This document shows positions 6,497 to 13,885 of a stretch of DNA of 21,962 nucleotides, in pieces. Under the pieces are notes generated by a model. The model had not been told where the DNA came from and made no database searches. It worked only from the letters and a program-made list of their open reading frames with translations. The stretch is taken from the NCBI GenBank assembly GCA_934096175.1, contig CAKOLG010000022.1:1-21962 (forward strand), read 5' to 3'. The stretch is from an uncultured Bacilli bacterium. GTDB taxonomy: Bacteria; Bacillota_I; Bacilli_A; RF39; UBA660. The translations under genes were made by a program, and so were the position numbers. Each line of letters starts with the position of its first letter. The first letter of the stretch is position 1.

Positions 6497-6975
6497 TGAA
6501 TGGAACTATAAATAAAATTTATGGAAAAAATTTAATTAAATTAATGTCTGTTATGGTAAAAGATTTTGCTGATTTGAATTATGATGAGGATGATATTTAT
6601 AACTGTATTAAACAAATTAATGAATCAATTAGGATTGGGTTTTATTTATTAGCCTTGGAGTTAGGTAATGGTAGTTTGGCTTTTAAGTTAAATAGAGTTA
6701 ATAAAAGGATAAATCAAGAACGATTAGAAATTTTTAAATATGAATTTAATAGAGGAAATGTTTATAATTATTTGGCTTCACTAGGTAAAATAGATAAAGA
6801 GTCTTTATTAAGTGATTTAAATTTAGATGTTTTAGAACAAGATTTATGTAAATTATCTAAGTTGAATAGGCAATATTATGATGCTATAACGAGTTCTATA
6901 TTAGATGATCAAAAAAATGATTGTCGAAATGGGATAGATGTATTTTTAAAGTATCATGGTAATAAGTTAAATTAA
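6496..6975 (+). CDS. small uncharacterised protein, translationally coupled
   Basis: A 159 aa protein. I prefer ATG at 6496, which overlaps the previous stop by one base (TGATG) and has GGAG 7 nt upstream; the in-frame GTG at 6493 would add one residue but is only 4 nt from GGAG. The sequence is mostly helical-looking and charged, with no signal peptide, membrane segment or motif that I recognise. Two Cys occur near the ends. It is followed immediately by a terminator, so it forms a two-gene unit with the pseudo-transglutaminase-like gene, and the two products may act together (inference from coupling only). Confidence 0.65.
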   Translation: MNGTINKIYGKNLIKLMSVMVKDFADLNYDEDDIYNCIKQINESIRIGFYLLALELGNGSLAFKLNRVNKRINQERLEIFKYEFNRGNVYNYLASLGKIDKESLLSDLNLDVLEQDLCKLSKLNRQYYDAITSSILDDQKNDCRNGIDVFLKYHGNKLN

Positions 6976-6976
6976 T

Positions 6977-7001
6977 AAAAGAGCTAGGTAGAGCTCTTTT
7001 T
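6977..7001 (+). terminator. terminator of the 5702-6975 unit
   Basis: AAAAGAGCT (6977-6985), loop AGGTAG, AGCTCTTTT (6992-7000) and further T. Perfect 9-bp stem directly after the stop codon. Confidence 0.9.
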
Positions 7002-7007
7002 ACATGA

Positions 7008-7013
7008 TATAAT
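7008..7013 (+). promoter_or_regulatory. possible -10 box for the HD-hydrolase transcript
   Basis: TATAAT just after the terminator, with no convincing -35 box. If used, it would give an untranslated leader of about 100 nt before the ATG at 7121. I see no known riboswitch in that leader. Confidence 0.35.
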
Positions 7014-7120
7014 TTAGATGGTGAAGCTAAATTAAATATTTAAAAGTGATATTTGGTGATTTATCTAGTGCTATGGGTTAAAAATTAAAATAAGTTTTGG
7101 AAAGAAGTTGATAAATTGTA

Positions 7121-7669
7121 ATGGAAACAAAAATAGAAGAAGCTATTCATTTTGTGTTTGTGGCTTTTAAAGGTAAAAGGAGGAGTAAAGAAGATATTGA
7201 GCTAGCTTATCATAGTATTAGTGTAGGAATGATGTTGATGGAGAATAATATGTCTGAGGAAATTGTCTTGACAGGTTTATTACACGATATTATTGAAGAT
7301 AGTGAATATGGTTATGATGATATAAAGCAGAAATTTGGCGAAAAAATAGCTGAAAATGTATTGATATTAAGTGAAAATAAAGAAATTAAAAATTTTAAAG
7401 AACGTAAAATTGAATTTATAAACAGATTAAACAAAATAAGTAATAATGATTTAATAATGGTAGAAATAGCTGATAAGTTGCAAAATTTGGTATCAGATTA
7501 TAACCTTTACAAAGTATATGGTAAAGATGCTTTAAAAACATTAGAAACAAGTTATGAAATGAATAAGTGGTATTATAATTTAATGAAAAATTTATTTTTG
7601 AATAAAGTTGAAAGTAATAGATTGTTAAATAGATATTTAGAAATAGTTAATTTGTATTTTGAAAGATAG
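7121..7669 (+). CDS. HD-domain hydrolase, small alarmone hydrolase (Mesh1/SpoT-HD)-like
   Basis: A 182 aa protein consisting of a single HD domain. Visible metal-binding and catalytic signatures: H31 (AYHSISVG), H55-D56 with E59-D60 (GLLHDIIEDSE), a FGEKIAENV helix, and D118 in the IADKLQNL block. The arrangement and length match stand-alone (p)ppGpp hydrolases (SAH/Mesh1) and the N-terminal hydrolase domain of RelA/SpoT. No synthetase or ACT domain is attached. The alarmone substrate is inference from family resemblance; other nucleotides are possible. An upstream in-frame stop (7112) makes the ATG the only sensible start, though the purine-rich GGAAAGAAG lies rather far (13 nt) from it. The gene ends 13 nt before the preferred start of the next gene, suggesting one transcript. 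Confidence 0.75.
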   Translation: METKIEEAIHFVFVAFKGKRRSKEDIELAYHSISVGMMLMENNMSEEIVLTGLLHDIIEDSEYGYDDIKQKFGEKIAENVLILSENKEIKNFKERKIEFINRLNKISNNDLIMVEIADKLQNLVSDYNLYKVYGKDALKTLETSYEMNKWYYNLMKNLFLNKVESNRLLNRYLEIVNLYFER

Positions 7670-7682
7670 AGTGAAGTTAATT

Positions 7683-9071
7683 ATGGCTAATATAAGTATT
7701 AAAGATTTACAAAATATATTATTAAATGAAAGAGATTTTTTAAGTTTTTTGCAAGGTAAAGGGATTTATGCAAATATTAAGTCAAAACAGTATATTATTT
7801 TAATTAATAAATGTATGAAAGTTTTAATAAGTGAATCTGGTATTTTGAAGGAAGATGTTTTTAGTAGGATTAATTATATTAATAATTTTTGGAAAATAGA
7901 TATTGTTTATGATTATAGGAAATATTTATTAAATAAAAGAAATCTGTTTAATTGGCAGATTGCACGTTGTATTTTAAATAACGATGAAATTTTTAAAAAA
8001 TTTATGGATTATGAACAGAATAAGAAATTTTTTGATAATCAAGATTTAGAGTATTATTTAAATATAATGACAGATATTTTTACATATTTTAATAAAAGTG
8101 AATTAGGTTTTTCGTTATTAGAAGAAGAAAGGTATTATGAAATAGTAAGAAAATATTTACTTGATTTAAAACGAAATGATTTTTTGTTGAAAGAAGTTAA
8201 ATTAAATGATGAATTTAAACAAAAAGTGTTAGGGAATGTTATTTTAAATGAAAGTGATTTTTATGTGGCGAGGGTCTTATATATTAGATTGTGTAAATTG
8301 TTACGTTTTGATTTTAATGTATTTGCTTATATGGATCAAGAAAATGATGAAAATTTTGAAAAAATCTATTATAAAAATATTAGCGAAGTAGGTGAAAAAC
8401 ATAATGAAATTGTATGTGCAACTTGGGCAAGTATGTATTGTACTATATTGCATGAATTAGGAATAAAGGCGATGTTGGCAGGGAAACGTCATAAGTATGT
8501 AATATTGGATGCTGATGGGGTTTTAATAAAAGCGGACGCAACTAAAAATATTTGTGATAGTTTTGCTGTAAGTATGAATGATTTAACTAGGGTTCAAAAT
8601 GGTTTAAAAACCAAAGGGTTTATTTGTTTAGAAAGTGATAGAGATATTGAAAATGAATGTTTTTATGTTGATACTTTAAGCGGAGAATATTTACAAGAAA
8701 TAGATGAAAGATGTAGTCTTTTAGAAGATAGTACTGATGATAGATATGAAAAATTAGTTGCTAATTTGAAAGATATTTTTGTTACTAATAAAATAAATAA
8801 TTTAGAATTTATGAGATATATTGGGGGAATTTTGCAATATTTAAAAGCCAAAAAAATATATGATTTAAATTATTACTATGTAGCTACAAAAGTAGCAGAT
8901 AATTATTTCTGTAATATAATATTATTTTTTGAATTAAATAAAGAATCTTATTATTTTTGGTTAGGTAAGGATGGCTTAAAAAGAGTATGTTTTAATGAAA
9001 TAAAAAGAAATGTTGAAGAGAAAAAAGTAAAAATATTGGGAAAATATAATAAAGTACCAGGGATTTTATAA
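7683..9071 (+). CDS. transglutaminase-like (papain-fold) protein with intact Cys-His-Asp
   Basis: A 462 aa cytoplasmic-looking protein starting at ATG 7683. In-frame TTG 7659 and GTG 7671 are alternatives that would overlap or abut the preceding gene. The centre carries a transglutaminase-core pattern: C245 in VCATWASMYCTILHELGIKA, H270 in GKRHKYV, and D285 in IKADATKN. This Cys-His-Asp order is the catalytic triad of bacterial transglutaminase-like cysteine proteases and cross-linkers. The N-terminal 200 residues are helical and rich in Lys/Tyr/Asn with no known domain. There is no signal peptide, so a secreted cross-linking role is unlikely. The upstream gene at 5702 contains a related but degenerate fold. 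Substrate unknown. Confidence 0.7.
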   Translation: MANISIKDLQNILLNERDFLSFLQGKGIYANIKSKQYIILINKCMKVLISESGILKEDVFSRINYINNFWKIDIVYDYRKYLLNKRNLFNWQIARCILNNDEIFKKFMDYEQNKKFFDNQDLEYYLNIMTDIFTYFNKSELGFSLLEEERYYEIVRKYLLDLKRNDFLLKEVKLNDEFKQKVLGNVILNESDFYVARVLYIRLCKLLRFDFNVFAYMDQENDENFEKIYYKNISEVGEKHNEIVCATWASMYCTILHELGIKAMLAGKRHKYVILDADGVLIKADATKNICDSFAVSMNDLTRVQNGLKTKGFICLESDRDIENECFYVDTLSGEYLQEIDERCSLLEDSTDDRYEKLVANLKDIFVTNKINNLEFMRYIGGILQYLKAKKIYDLNYYYVATKVADNYFCNIILFFELNKESYYFWLGKDGLKRVCFNEIKRNVEEKKVKILGKYNKVPGIL

Positions 9072-9086
9072 CAAAAGTATTTGTGT

Positions 9087-9092
9087 TATAAT
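9087..9092 (+). promoter_or_regulatory. extended -10 for the XRE regulator gene
   Basis: TGTTATAAT (TATAAT at 9087-9092) in the short gap between genes. The -35 is poor, as often happens with extended -10 promoters. Confidence 0.5.
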
Positions 9093-9124
9093 AACTTTGC
9101 AATTTTAAGTAGTAGGTGGTTGGT

Positions 9125-9823
9125 ATGGATCAAGAAAAGATAGGTAATTTTATAAAAAGATTACGTCAAGAAAATAATTTGACACAGGCTGAATTGGCAA
9201 AAAAATATGGTGTAACTTATCAAGCAGTATCAAAGTGGGAGAATGGTAAAAATTTACCAGATATGAGTTTGATTAAGCAAATGAGTGAAGATTTTAATAT
9301 TAATATTGAAGATTTTTTGAATGGAGAAGTAAAGGAAAGAAAGAAGAAAAAAAATATTATTGGTGCTTTGATATTAATATTGGTTCTTTTAATTGTATCT
9401 ACTGTATTAATTCTTATTAATAAAGATAATAGTTTTGAATTTAAGACAATTTCTTCAAATAATGATCAATTTAGGATATCGGGAAGTTTGGCTTATAATA
9501 AAAATAAATCAGCGATTTATATTTCTAATATAAAATTTTTAGGTGAAGAAAGTGATACTGAATATAAAAGTATTGAATGTTCTTTGTATGAAAATGATGG
9601 TAATACTGATGTTAAAATAAGTTCTTGTAGTTATGATAAGGAAGAGGCTATAAAATTAGATGAATTTTTAAAAGATGTCACATTTAGTGTTGATAATTAT
9701 CAAAAAATATGTAAAGACTATTCAAAAAATAGTTTGTATTTACAAATAAATGCAGTTGGTTTAGATGCAAAAACTATTACTTATAAAATACCTTTGAATT
9801 TAGAAAGCGGATGTTTGGGGTAA
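9125..9823 (+). CDS. membrane-anchored XRE-family transcriptional regulator
   Basis: A 232 aa protein. ATG 9125 is chosen because AGGTGG (9114-9119) is 5 nt upstream; the in-frame GTG at 9116 falls inside that ribosome site. Residues about 6-62 are a classic Cro/CI-type helix-turn-helix (IGNFIKRLRQENNLTQAELA, then VTYQAVSKWENGKNLPD). A Lys-rich stretch is followed by one membrane helix (about 77-98), and residues 100-232 would lie outside the cell with four cysteines. This layout suggests a one-component sensor that links an extracytoplasmic signal to DNA binding. The outer domain is not one I recognise. Its closest candidate target is the sulfotransferase gene downstream (inference from position), or its own promoter. 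Confidence 0.85.
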   Translation: MDQEKIGNFIKRLRQENNLTQAELAKKYGVTYQAVSKWENGKNLPDMSLIKQMSEDFNINIEDFLNGEVKERKKKKNIIGALILILVLLIVSTVLILINKDNSFEFKTISSNNDQFRISGSLAYNKNKSAIYISNIKFLGEESDTEYKSIECSLYENDGNTDVKISSCSYDKEEAIKLDEFLKDVTFSVDNYQKICKDYSKNSLYLQINAVGLDAKTITYKIPLNLESGCLG

Positions 9824-9838
9824 CTCAACTTCCGCTTT
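9804..9838 (+). terminator. possible hairpin at the end of the XRE gene
   Basis: AAAGCGGA (9804-9811) pairs with TCCGCTTT (9831-9838) across a 19-nt loop that includes the stop codon. There is no proper T-run, and an alternative short stem (CAACT with AGTTG) overlaps it. Weak terminator or attenuator-like structure at best. Confidence 0.3.
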
Positions 9839-9888
9839 AGTTGTTTCAACTCCTTCTTTATAGTAATTTTGTTATTTTGTAGTACAAT

Positions 9889-9894
9889 TATAAT
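9889..9894 (+). promoter_or_regulatory. -10 box for the sulfotransferase gene
   Basis: TATAAT 17 nt before the ATG at 9912, after a T-rich stretch without a good -35. The very short distance implies a leader of only about 10 nt that holds the strong ribosome site AAGGAGG (9899-9905). Confidence 0.4.
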
Positions 9895-9911
9895 CGTGAA
9901 GGAGGATTTTT

Positions 9912-11870
9912 ATGAAAAAGAATAGAAGAATTATATTATATGTTGGCATTATTTTGCTTGGATTATTAGTAGTTATGGGAATTTTAGGATTTGTTGCTAA
10001 TAATAAATTAACGAATAAAAAATTACTAGAAGAGGAAAAAAGCCTTGTTTCTTTACAAAGTGATTATGAAAAGGAATTTAAAATAGAAGGGTATACTATT
10101 GATGAACCAAATGTTATTTTGGATCCTTATAAGGTATCTCCATTGACTGCTTTAATACTTTTTGAAACAGAAGATGAAGTTGAACCAAAAGTTACTATTA
10201 AAGGCAAGGATGAACTGACTACATATACTCATGTATTTGAAAAAGGTAAAAAACATTATTTATCAATATATGGGCTTTATGCTGATGCAACTAATGAGGT
10301 GTTAATTGAATATGGTAATGTTTCTAAAACTATTTCTATTAAAACTGATAAATTACCTGATAATTTTATTTTACCAACTGAAGTTAAAGCAGATAAAAGT
10401 AAATTGAGTAATGATTTATATTTTTATACACCATCTAGTATTGGTTATACATGTGCTTATGATGTAAATGGTGATGTTCGTTGGTATTTAAGTAATTATG
10501 CACTTTGGGATATTTCTAGGTTGGAAAATGGACATATGATTGTTAGTACAGAAAGATTAATATATTCACCATATTATATGACAGGATTTTATGAAATAGA
10601 TTTATTAGGTAAAGTATATAATGAATATAGTTTAAAAGGTGGTTATCATCATGATTATTTTGAATTACCTAATGGAAATTATTTAGTAGCTAGTGATGAT
10701 TTTAATAATGATTCTGGTACTGTAGAAGATTATATTGTTGAGATAGATAGAAAAACAGGAAATATAGTTAAGACATTTGATTTAAAAAATATTTTAAATA
10801 TGGAAGATGGAAAGAGTGAAAACTGGTCAAATTATGATTGGTTTCATAATAATTCAGTTTGGTATGATGAAAAAACAAATTCTATAACTTTATCAGGTAG
10901 ACATCAAGATGCTGTTATTAATATTGATTATAATACTGGAAAATTAAATTGGATTATTGGTGATTCAACTAATTGGAGTAGTGAATATCAAAAATATTTC
11001 TTTAAACCAATTGGAGATAATTTTGAATGGCAATGGAGTCAACATGCAGCAATGATTACACCAGAAGGTTATGTTTTTATACTTGATAATGGTAATAATA
11101 AATCAAAATTAAAAGATGAATATGTAGATGCATCTCATAGTTATACTAGAGGTGTAATGTATGAAATAGATACTGATAAAATGACAATTAAACAGGTTTG
11201 GCAATATGGAAAAGAAAGAGGTAGTGAATTTTATTCACCATATATATCTGATGTTGATTATTTAGAAAAAAATCATTATATAGTTCACTCTGGCGGAATT
11301 GTTTATGTAGATGGAAAAAATTCTAACCAACCTGCTGGTTTTAGTACTAATACGACATTAGTTTCTGATACTGTTGAGTTATTAAATGATAAAGTTATAT
11401 TTGAACTTGTATTACCAACTAATAATTATAGAGTTGAAAAAATGAGTTTATATAATGATGCTGTTTATTCTTTAGGTAAAGGAAATAGATTAGGTAGTTT
11501 AGGAGAAACTGAAGTACAGGAAAAGAAAAAAGGTTTATTAACTAAAGTAAAAGAAATTGATGATAAATATAAAGAACATGGAATTAGTATTAGTAAAGAA
11601 GAAGATCGATTAGTATTTAAAGGTCAATTTAAAAGAGGAACAGATGTAAATTTAGTTTTGTATAGAAACTTTAGTTCTGTTATTTATGATGTTCAGATAA
11701 GTAAAAAACCTTATACTGCTTTATGTGTTGATGTATTTACGGAAGAAGAAAATGAAAAGGGAATTAATATTACCAAGTATATTAATTCTGAAGGTTTAAG
11801 TGGTAGTTATTCAATTTATGTTGAAATAGATGGTGAACTTTATAATACAGGTTTGTATACAGACTTTTAA
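9912..11870 (+). CDS. arylsulfate sulfotransferase, membrane-anchored (ASST family)
   Basis: A 652 aa protein with a strong AAGGAGG ribosome site. Residues 7-29 are a membrane anchor, residues about 35-150 form a beta-rich N-terminal domain, and the rest is the beta-propeller of PF05935-type enzymes, with repeats such as YEIDLLGKVYNEY, VEIDRKTGNIVKTF, INIDYNTGKLNWIIG and YEIDTDKMTIKQVW. Candidate active-site residues, by analogy with the E. coli enzyme, are H247 (YHHDYFELPNG), H312 (DWFHNNSVWY), R330 (SGRHQDAVINID) and H378 (QWSQHAAMITPEG), the last matching the transiently sulfated histidine. Family members move sulfate from one phenol to another without PAPS. No other sulfur-metabolism gene is nearby. 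The acceptor is unknown; gut phenolics are a guess. It is preceded by a membrane-bound regulator that may control it. Confidence 0.85.
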   Translation: MKKNRRIILYVGIILLGLLVVMGILGFVANNKLTNKKLLEEEKSLVSLQSDYEKEFKIEGYTIDEPNVILDPYKVSPLTALILFETEDEVEPKVTIKGKDELTTYTHVFEKGKKHYLSIYGLYADATNEVLIEYGNVSKTISIKTDKLPDNFILPTEVKADKSKLSNDLYFYTPSSIGYTCAYDVNGDVRWYLSNYALWDISRLENGHMIVSTERLIYSPYYMTGFYEIDLLGKVYNEYSLKGGYHHDYFELPNGNYLVASDDFNNDSGTVEDYIVEIDRKTGNIVKTFDLKNILNMEDGKSENWSNYDWFHNNSVWYDEKTNSITLSGRHQDAVINIDYNTGKLNWIIGDSTNWSSEYQKYFFKPIGDNFEWQWSQHAAMITPEGYVFILDNGNNKSKLKDEYVDASHSYTRGVMYEIDTDKMTIKQVWQYGKERGSEFYSPYISDVDYLEKNHYIVHSGGIVYVDGKNSNQPAGFSTNTTLVSDTVELLNDKVIFELVLPTNNYRVEKMSLYNDAVYSLGKGNRLGSLGETEVQEKKKGLLTKVKEIDDKYKEHGISISKEEDRLVFKGQFKRGTDVNLVLYRNFSSVIYDVQISKKPYTALCVDVFTEEENEKGINITKYINSEGLSGSYSIYVEIDGELYNTGLYTDF

Positions 11871-11893
11871 AAAGGATTAAAATCCTTTTTTTT
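11870..11893. terminator. bidirectional terminator between convergent genes
   Basis: AAAAGGAT (11870-11877), loop TAAA, ATCCTTTT (11882-11889) and further T. The A-run on the left gives a T-run on the other strand, so it serves both the sulfotransferase and the minus-strand DUF6512 gene. Confidence 0.85.
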
Positions 11894-11898
11894 AATGG

Positions 11899-12432
11899 TT
11901 ATTTTTTGATACCAAATGTATTTGTTAAGGGATCTTTGAATATGCCAATATGGGGTGGGGTAAAAGTGAAGGTAATAAAAGCTATAAAGAGAAGGGTAAG
12001 ATAAATGAGAGCCCTTTTTTTATTGCAGTTAGAAGTTTTTTGAATTTTTTTGTAAGTATAATATTCAGCAATAATAATTGCTATAAAAAAGCTACTTATG
12101 TTTATAAAGCCAATATTTTGACCTATTATACCTGTATAAGTATAGTAAAAAGATACAATAAAAGACATAGCAATTAAAATGCTTTTAGTTTTAATATATA
12201 AATAATTTTGATATGTATTTTTATAATAAAAAGTGCCAAAAATAGTTGAAAGTAGCATAGGAAAAAATATAAGTTTTAAATGTTCCCATGTGCTTTCATT
12301 AACTGCACTAAACGTACCAATAATTGGATTGTTATTTGACCAACTATAGGTAAAATGTAAAATTGTTCCTAAAATCATTATAAAAATTGTACTTATTATT
12401 TCAAATTTTAGTAATGATATTTTATGTTTCAT
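11899..12432 (-). CDS. DUF6512 family integral membrane protein
   Basis: A 177 aa polytopic membrane protein with about five hydrophobic helices. The most characteristic stretch, FTYSW...NPIIGTFSAVNESTWEHLKL followed by FFPML, is what I remember as the DUF6512 signature, with acidic and His residues next to a helix. The family has no established function. AGGTGAT precedes the ATG on the minus strand. The gene is transcribed divergently from the one at 12529 and convergently with the sulfotransferase. It ends just beyond the shared terminator. Confidence 0.75.
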   Translation of the reverse strand: MKHKISLLKFEIISTIFIMILGTILHFTYSWSNNNPIIGTFSAVNESTWEHLKLIFFPMLLSTIFGTFYYKNTYQNYLYIKTKSILIAMSFIVSFYYTYTGIIGQNIGFINISSFFIAIIIAEYYTYKKIQKTSNCNKKRALIYLTLLFIAFITFTFTPPHIGIFKDPLTNTFGIKK

Positions 12433-12459
12433 TTGATTATCACCTATTATTTTATATTC

Positions 12460-12487
12460 TTGATAAAATAATTTATGTTTGTATAAT
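12460..12487 (+). promoter_or_regulatory. promoter for the four-helix-bundle protein gene
   Basis: TTGATA (12460-12465), a 16-nt spacer, TATAAT (12482-12487). It lies in the 96-nt divergent region shared with the DUF6512 gene, whose own minus-strand promoter must overlap it. Confidence 0.6.
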
Positions 12488-12528
12488 TTTTTTAAAATTG
12501 GAAATAATAATTACAAGGAGAGAATAGT

Positions 12529-12966
12529 ATGACTAAAAAAATTAATGAAGTAAATGTTTTAGATGAATTAAATAAAGGAGCTTGTATGGGCAGGGATGCC
12601 ATAAAGTTTATTATAGATAAAGTTGATGATGAAGATTTAAAAAAAGAATTAAAAAATCAATATAGTAAATATGATGAGATTGTTACAAAGATAGGTGAAC
12701 TTTATCCAGAGTACAGTCAAAAAGAACCACATGAAACAAGTACCATGAATAAGATGATGACGTGGTATGGTATGGAAATGAAAACAATGATGGATGATAG
12801 TACTTCAAAATTAGCTGAGTTATTAATGCAAGGAACTAATATGGGAATTATTGAAGGTAGAAAATTATTAAATCATAAAGAAACGGATACGGAAGTACAA
12901 AAAATAGTTAAAGAATATGTTGATATGCAAGAAGATGCAATTGAAGTATTAAAAAAATTTTTATAG
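12529..12966 (+). CDS. DUF2383-like four-helix-bundle (ferritin-like) protein
   Basis: A 145 aa soluble, strongly helical protein with AAGGAG ahead of the ATG. The pattern (LNKGACMGRDAIKFI; LKKELKNQYSKYDEI; KMMTWYGMEMKTMMDDS; LMQGTNMGIIEGRKLL) is one I recognise from small Firmicute proteins related to DUF2383 and ferritin-like bundles, where related Met/Gly-rich helices repeat in two halves. A complete di-iron ExxH ligand set is not evident, so a metal-storage role is not supported. Possibly stress- or envelope-related, as suggested for relatives; the function is really unknown. Monocistronic, with its own promoter and terminator. Confidence 0.65.
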   Translation: MTKKINEVNVLDELNKGACMGRDAIKFIIDKVDDEDLKKELKNQYSKYDEIVTKIGELYPEYSQKEPHETSTMNKMMTWYGMEMKTMMDDSTSKLAELLMQGTNMGIIEGRKLLNHKETDTEVQKIVKEYVDMQEDAIEVLKKFL

Positions 12967-12976
12967 TTAATAAAAT

Positions 12977-13003
12977 AAAGCTATGATTCTTCATAGCTTT
13001 TGT
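12977..13003. terminator. bidirectional terminator between convergent genes
   Basis: AAAGCTATGA (12977-12986), loop TTCT, TCATAGCTTT (12991-13000). It overlaps the stop codon and last codons of the minus-strand phosphoesterase gene, so the hairpin is partly coding. A Lys/Ile-rich A-run upstream gives a T-rich tail on the minus strand. Confidence 0.75.
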
Positions 13004-13883
13004 TTTGAAAGTAAAAGTTCAGCATATTTTCTGGTCCAGCAATTATACTTCTTTCTACATATATATAGTCATTTTCATTAACTTTGTATTTCCATTTTAC
13101 TAAAGTTATATTACCTTTTTCTATTTCTAAGCACGTTATGCCATTGGGGTGAATACAGCTACCATCGTTAAAGTATAGGCTTTGGCCAATTTGGGGAAAT
13201 ATTGATCTATGAGTATGGCCAGCAATAAGTATTTTGTTATTTTTGATGCTCCATTTTGTTAATTTCTTTTCTGTAGATTTCATAACGTGATAATTTTTGG
13301 CAGCGCTTGTGGGATCTTTTAAACCAATGAATTCTAGTGAACGCCAAGCGTAGCGGACTAGGAAACGAGCTAAATACCAAAGATTATTATTAAAAAAATC
13401 TACTTGATGACCGTGAAGTAAGAAAATGTCATGATTTTTATAATTTAGAACTAATGATTCATATACATCAAGGTTATTTAATAAATCTTCTATTTTTTTT
13501 GTTTCTTTATTGTAATATTTATAAAAATATTTTTTTAGAATTTCAGGTGATTTTTTTACTATATCATGGTTACCATAAATCATAATTAATCTGTTTGATT
13601 CTTTGAACTTTTTTAATTGTTTAAAGGTGTCGAGATGTATTTCAATAATGTCTTCATATTTTTTGACTTCCCACATGTCGTCGCCATCACCAAGTTCAAT
13701 ATATGTAAAATCTTTTTTATAATATTGAATTAATGCTGCTTCATAAATACTTTGATTTTTTATAAAATTGTCATGGTTATCTCCCTCACCGCGATGACAA
13801 TCACTCATAATTACTAGTTTTGAATTGTCATCAATTGTAATTTTTTTTGAATTGTTAAAGATTTTGTCTAACTTATTACTCAT
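12981..13883 (-). CDS. calcineurin-like metallophosphoesterase
   Basis: A 300 aa protein with all five sequence blocks of the family: D28-x-H30 (MSDCHRGEGD), G65-D66...D69 (LGDGDDMWE), G104-N105-H106-D107 (YGNHD), H157-G158-H159 (LLHGHQ) and G221-H222-T-H224 (AGHTHR). These ligate two metal ions in phosphodiester- or monoester-cleaving enzymes. The SDCHRG start and the middle helical insert (about 160-210) recall UDP-diacylglucosamine hydrolase-like members found in Gram-positives, where the substrate is not lipid A. No signal peptide. It is the second gene of a minus-strand pair, starting only 2 nt after the stop of the DUF4474 gene, so the two are certainly co-transcribed. Substrate unknown. 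Confidence 0.85.
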   Translation of the reverse strand: MSNKLDKIFNNSKKITIDDNSKLVIMSDCHRGEGDNHDNFIKNQSIYEAALIQYYKKDFTYIELGDGDDMWEVKKYEDIIEIHLDTFKQLKKFKESNRLIMIYGNHDIVKKSPEILKKYFYKYYNKETKKIEDLLNNLDVYESLVLNYKNHDIFLLHGHQVDFFNNNLWYLARFLVRYAWRSLEFIGLKDPTSAAKNYHVMKSTEKKLTKWSIKNNKILIAGHTHRSIFPQIGQSLYFNDGSCIHPNGITCLEIEKGNITLVKWKYKVNENDYIYVERSIIAGPENMLNFYFQNKSYEES

Positions 13884-13885
13884 GA

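Noticed and set aside
7014..7120. Riboswitch in the leader of the HD hydrolase gene
   Set aside because: About 100 nt of untranslated sequence, but no conserved aptamer motif, no strong hairpin and no terminator before the start codon.
5702..9071. Classical toxin-antitoxin or abortive-infection module
   Set aside because: A coupled small gene and an HD hydrolase are suggestive, but no recognised toxin domain or autoregulatory DNA-binding partner is visible.
11950..12177. Plus-strand reading frame opposite the DUF6512 gene
   Set aside because: The minus-strand frame is longer, has a ribosome site and a recognisable family signature; the plus-strand frame has neither.
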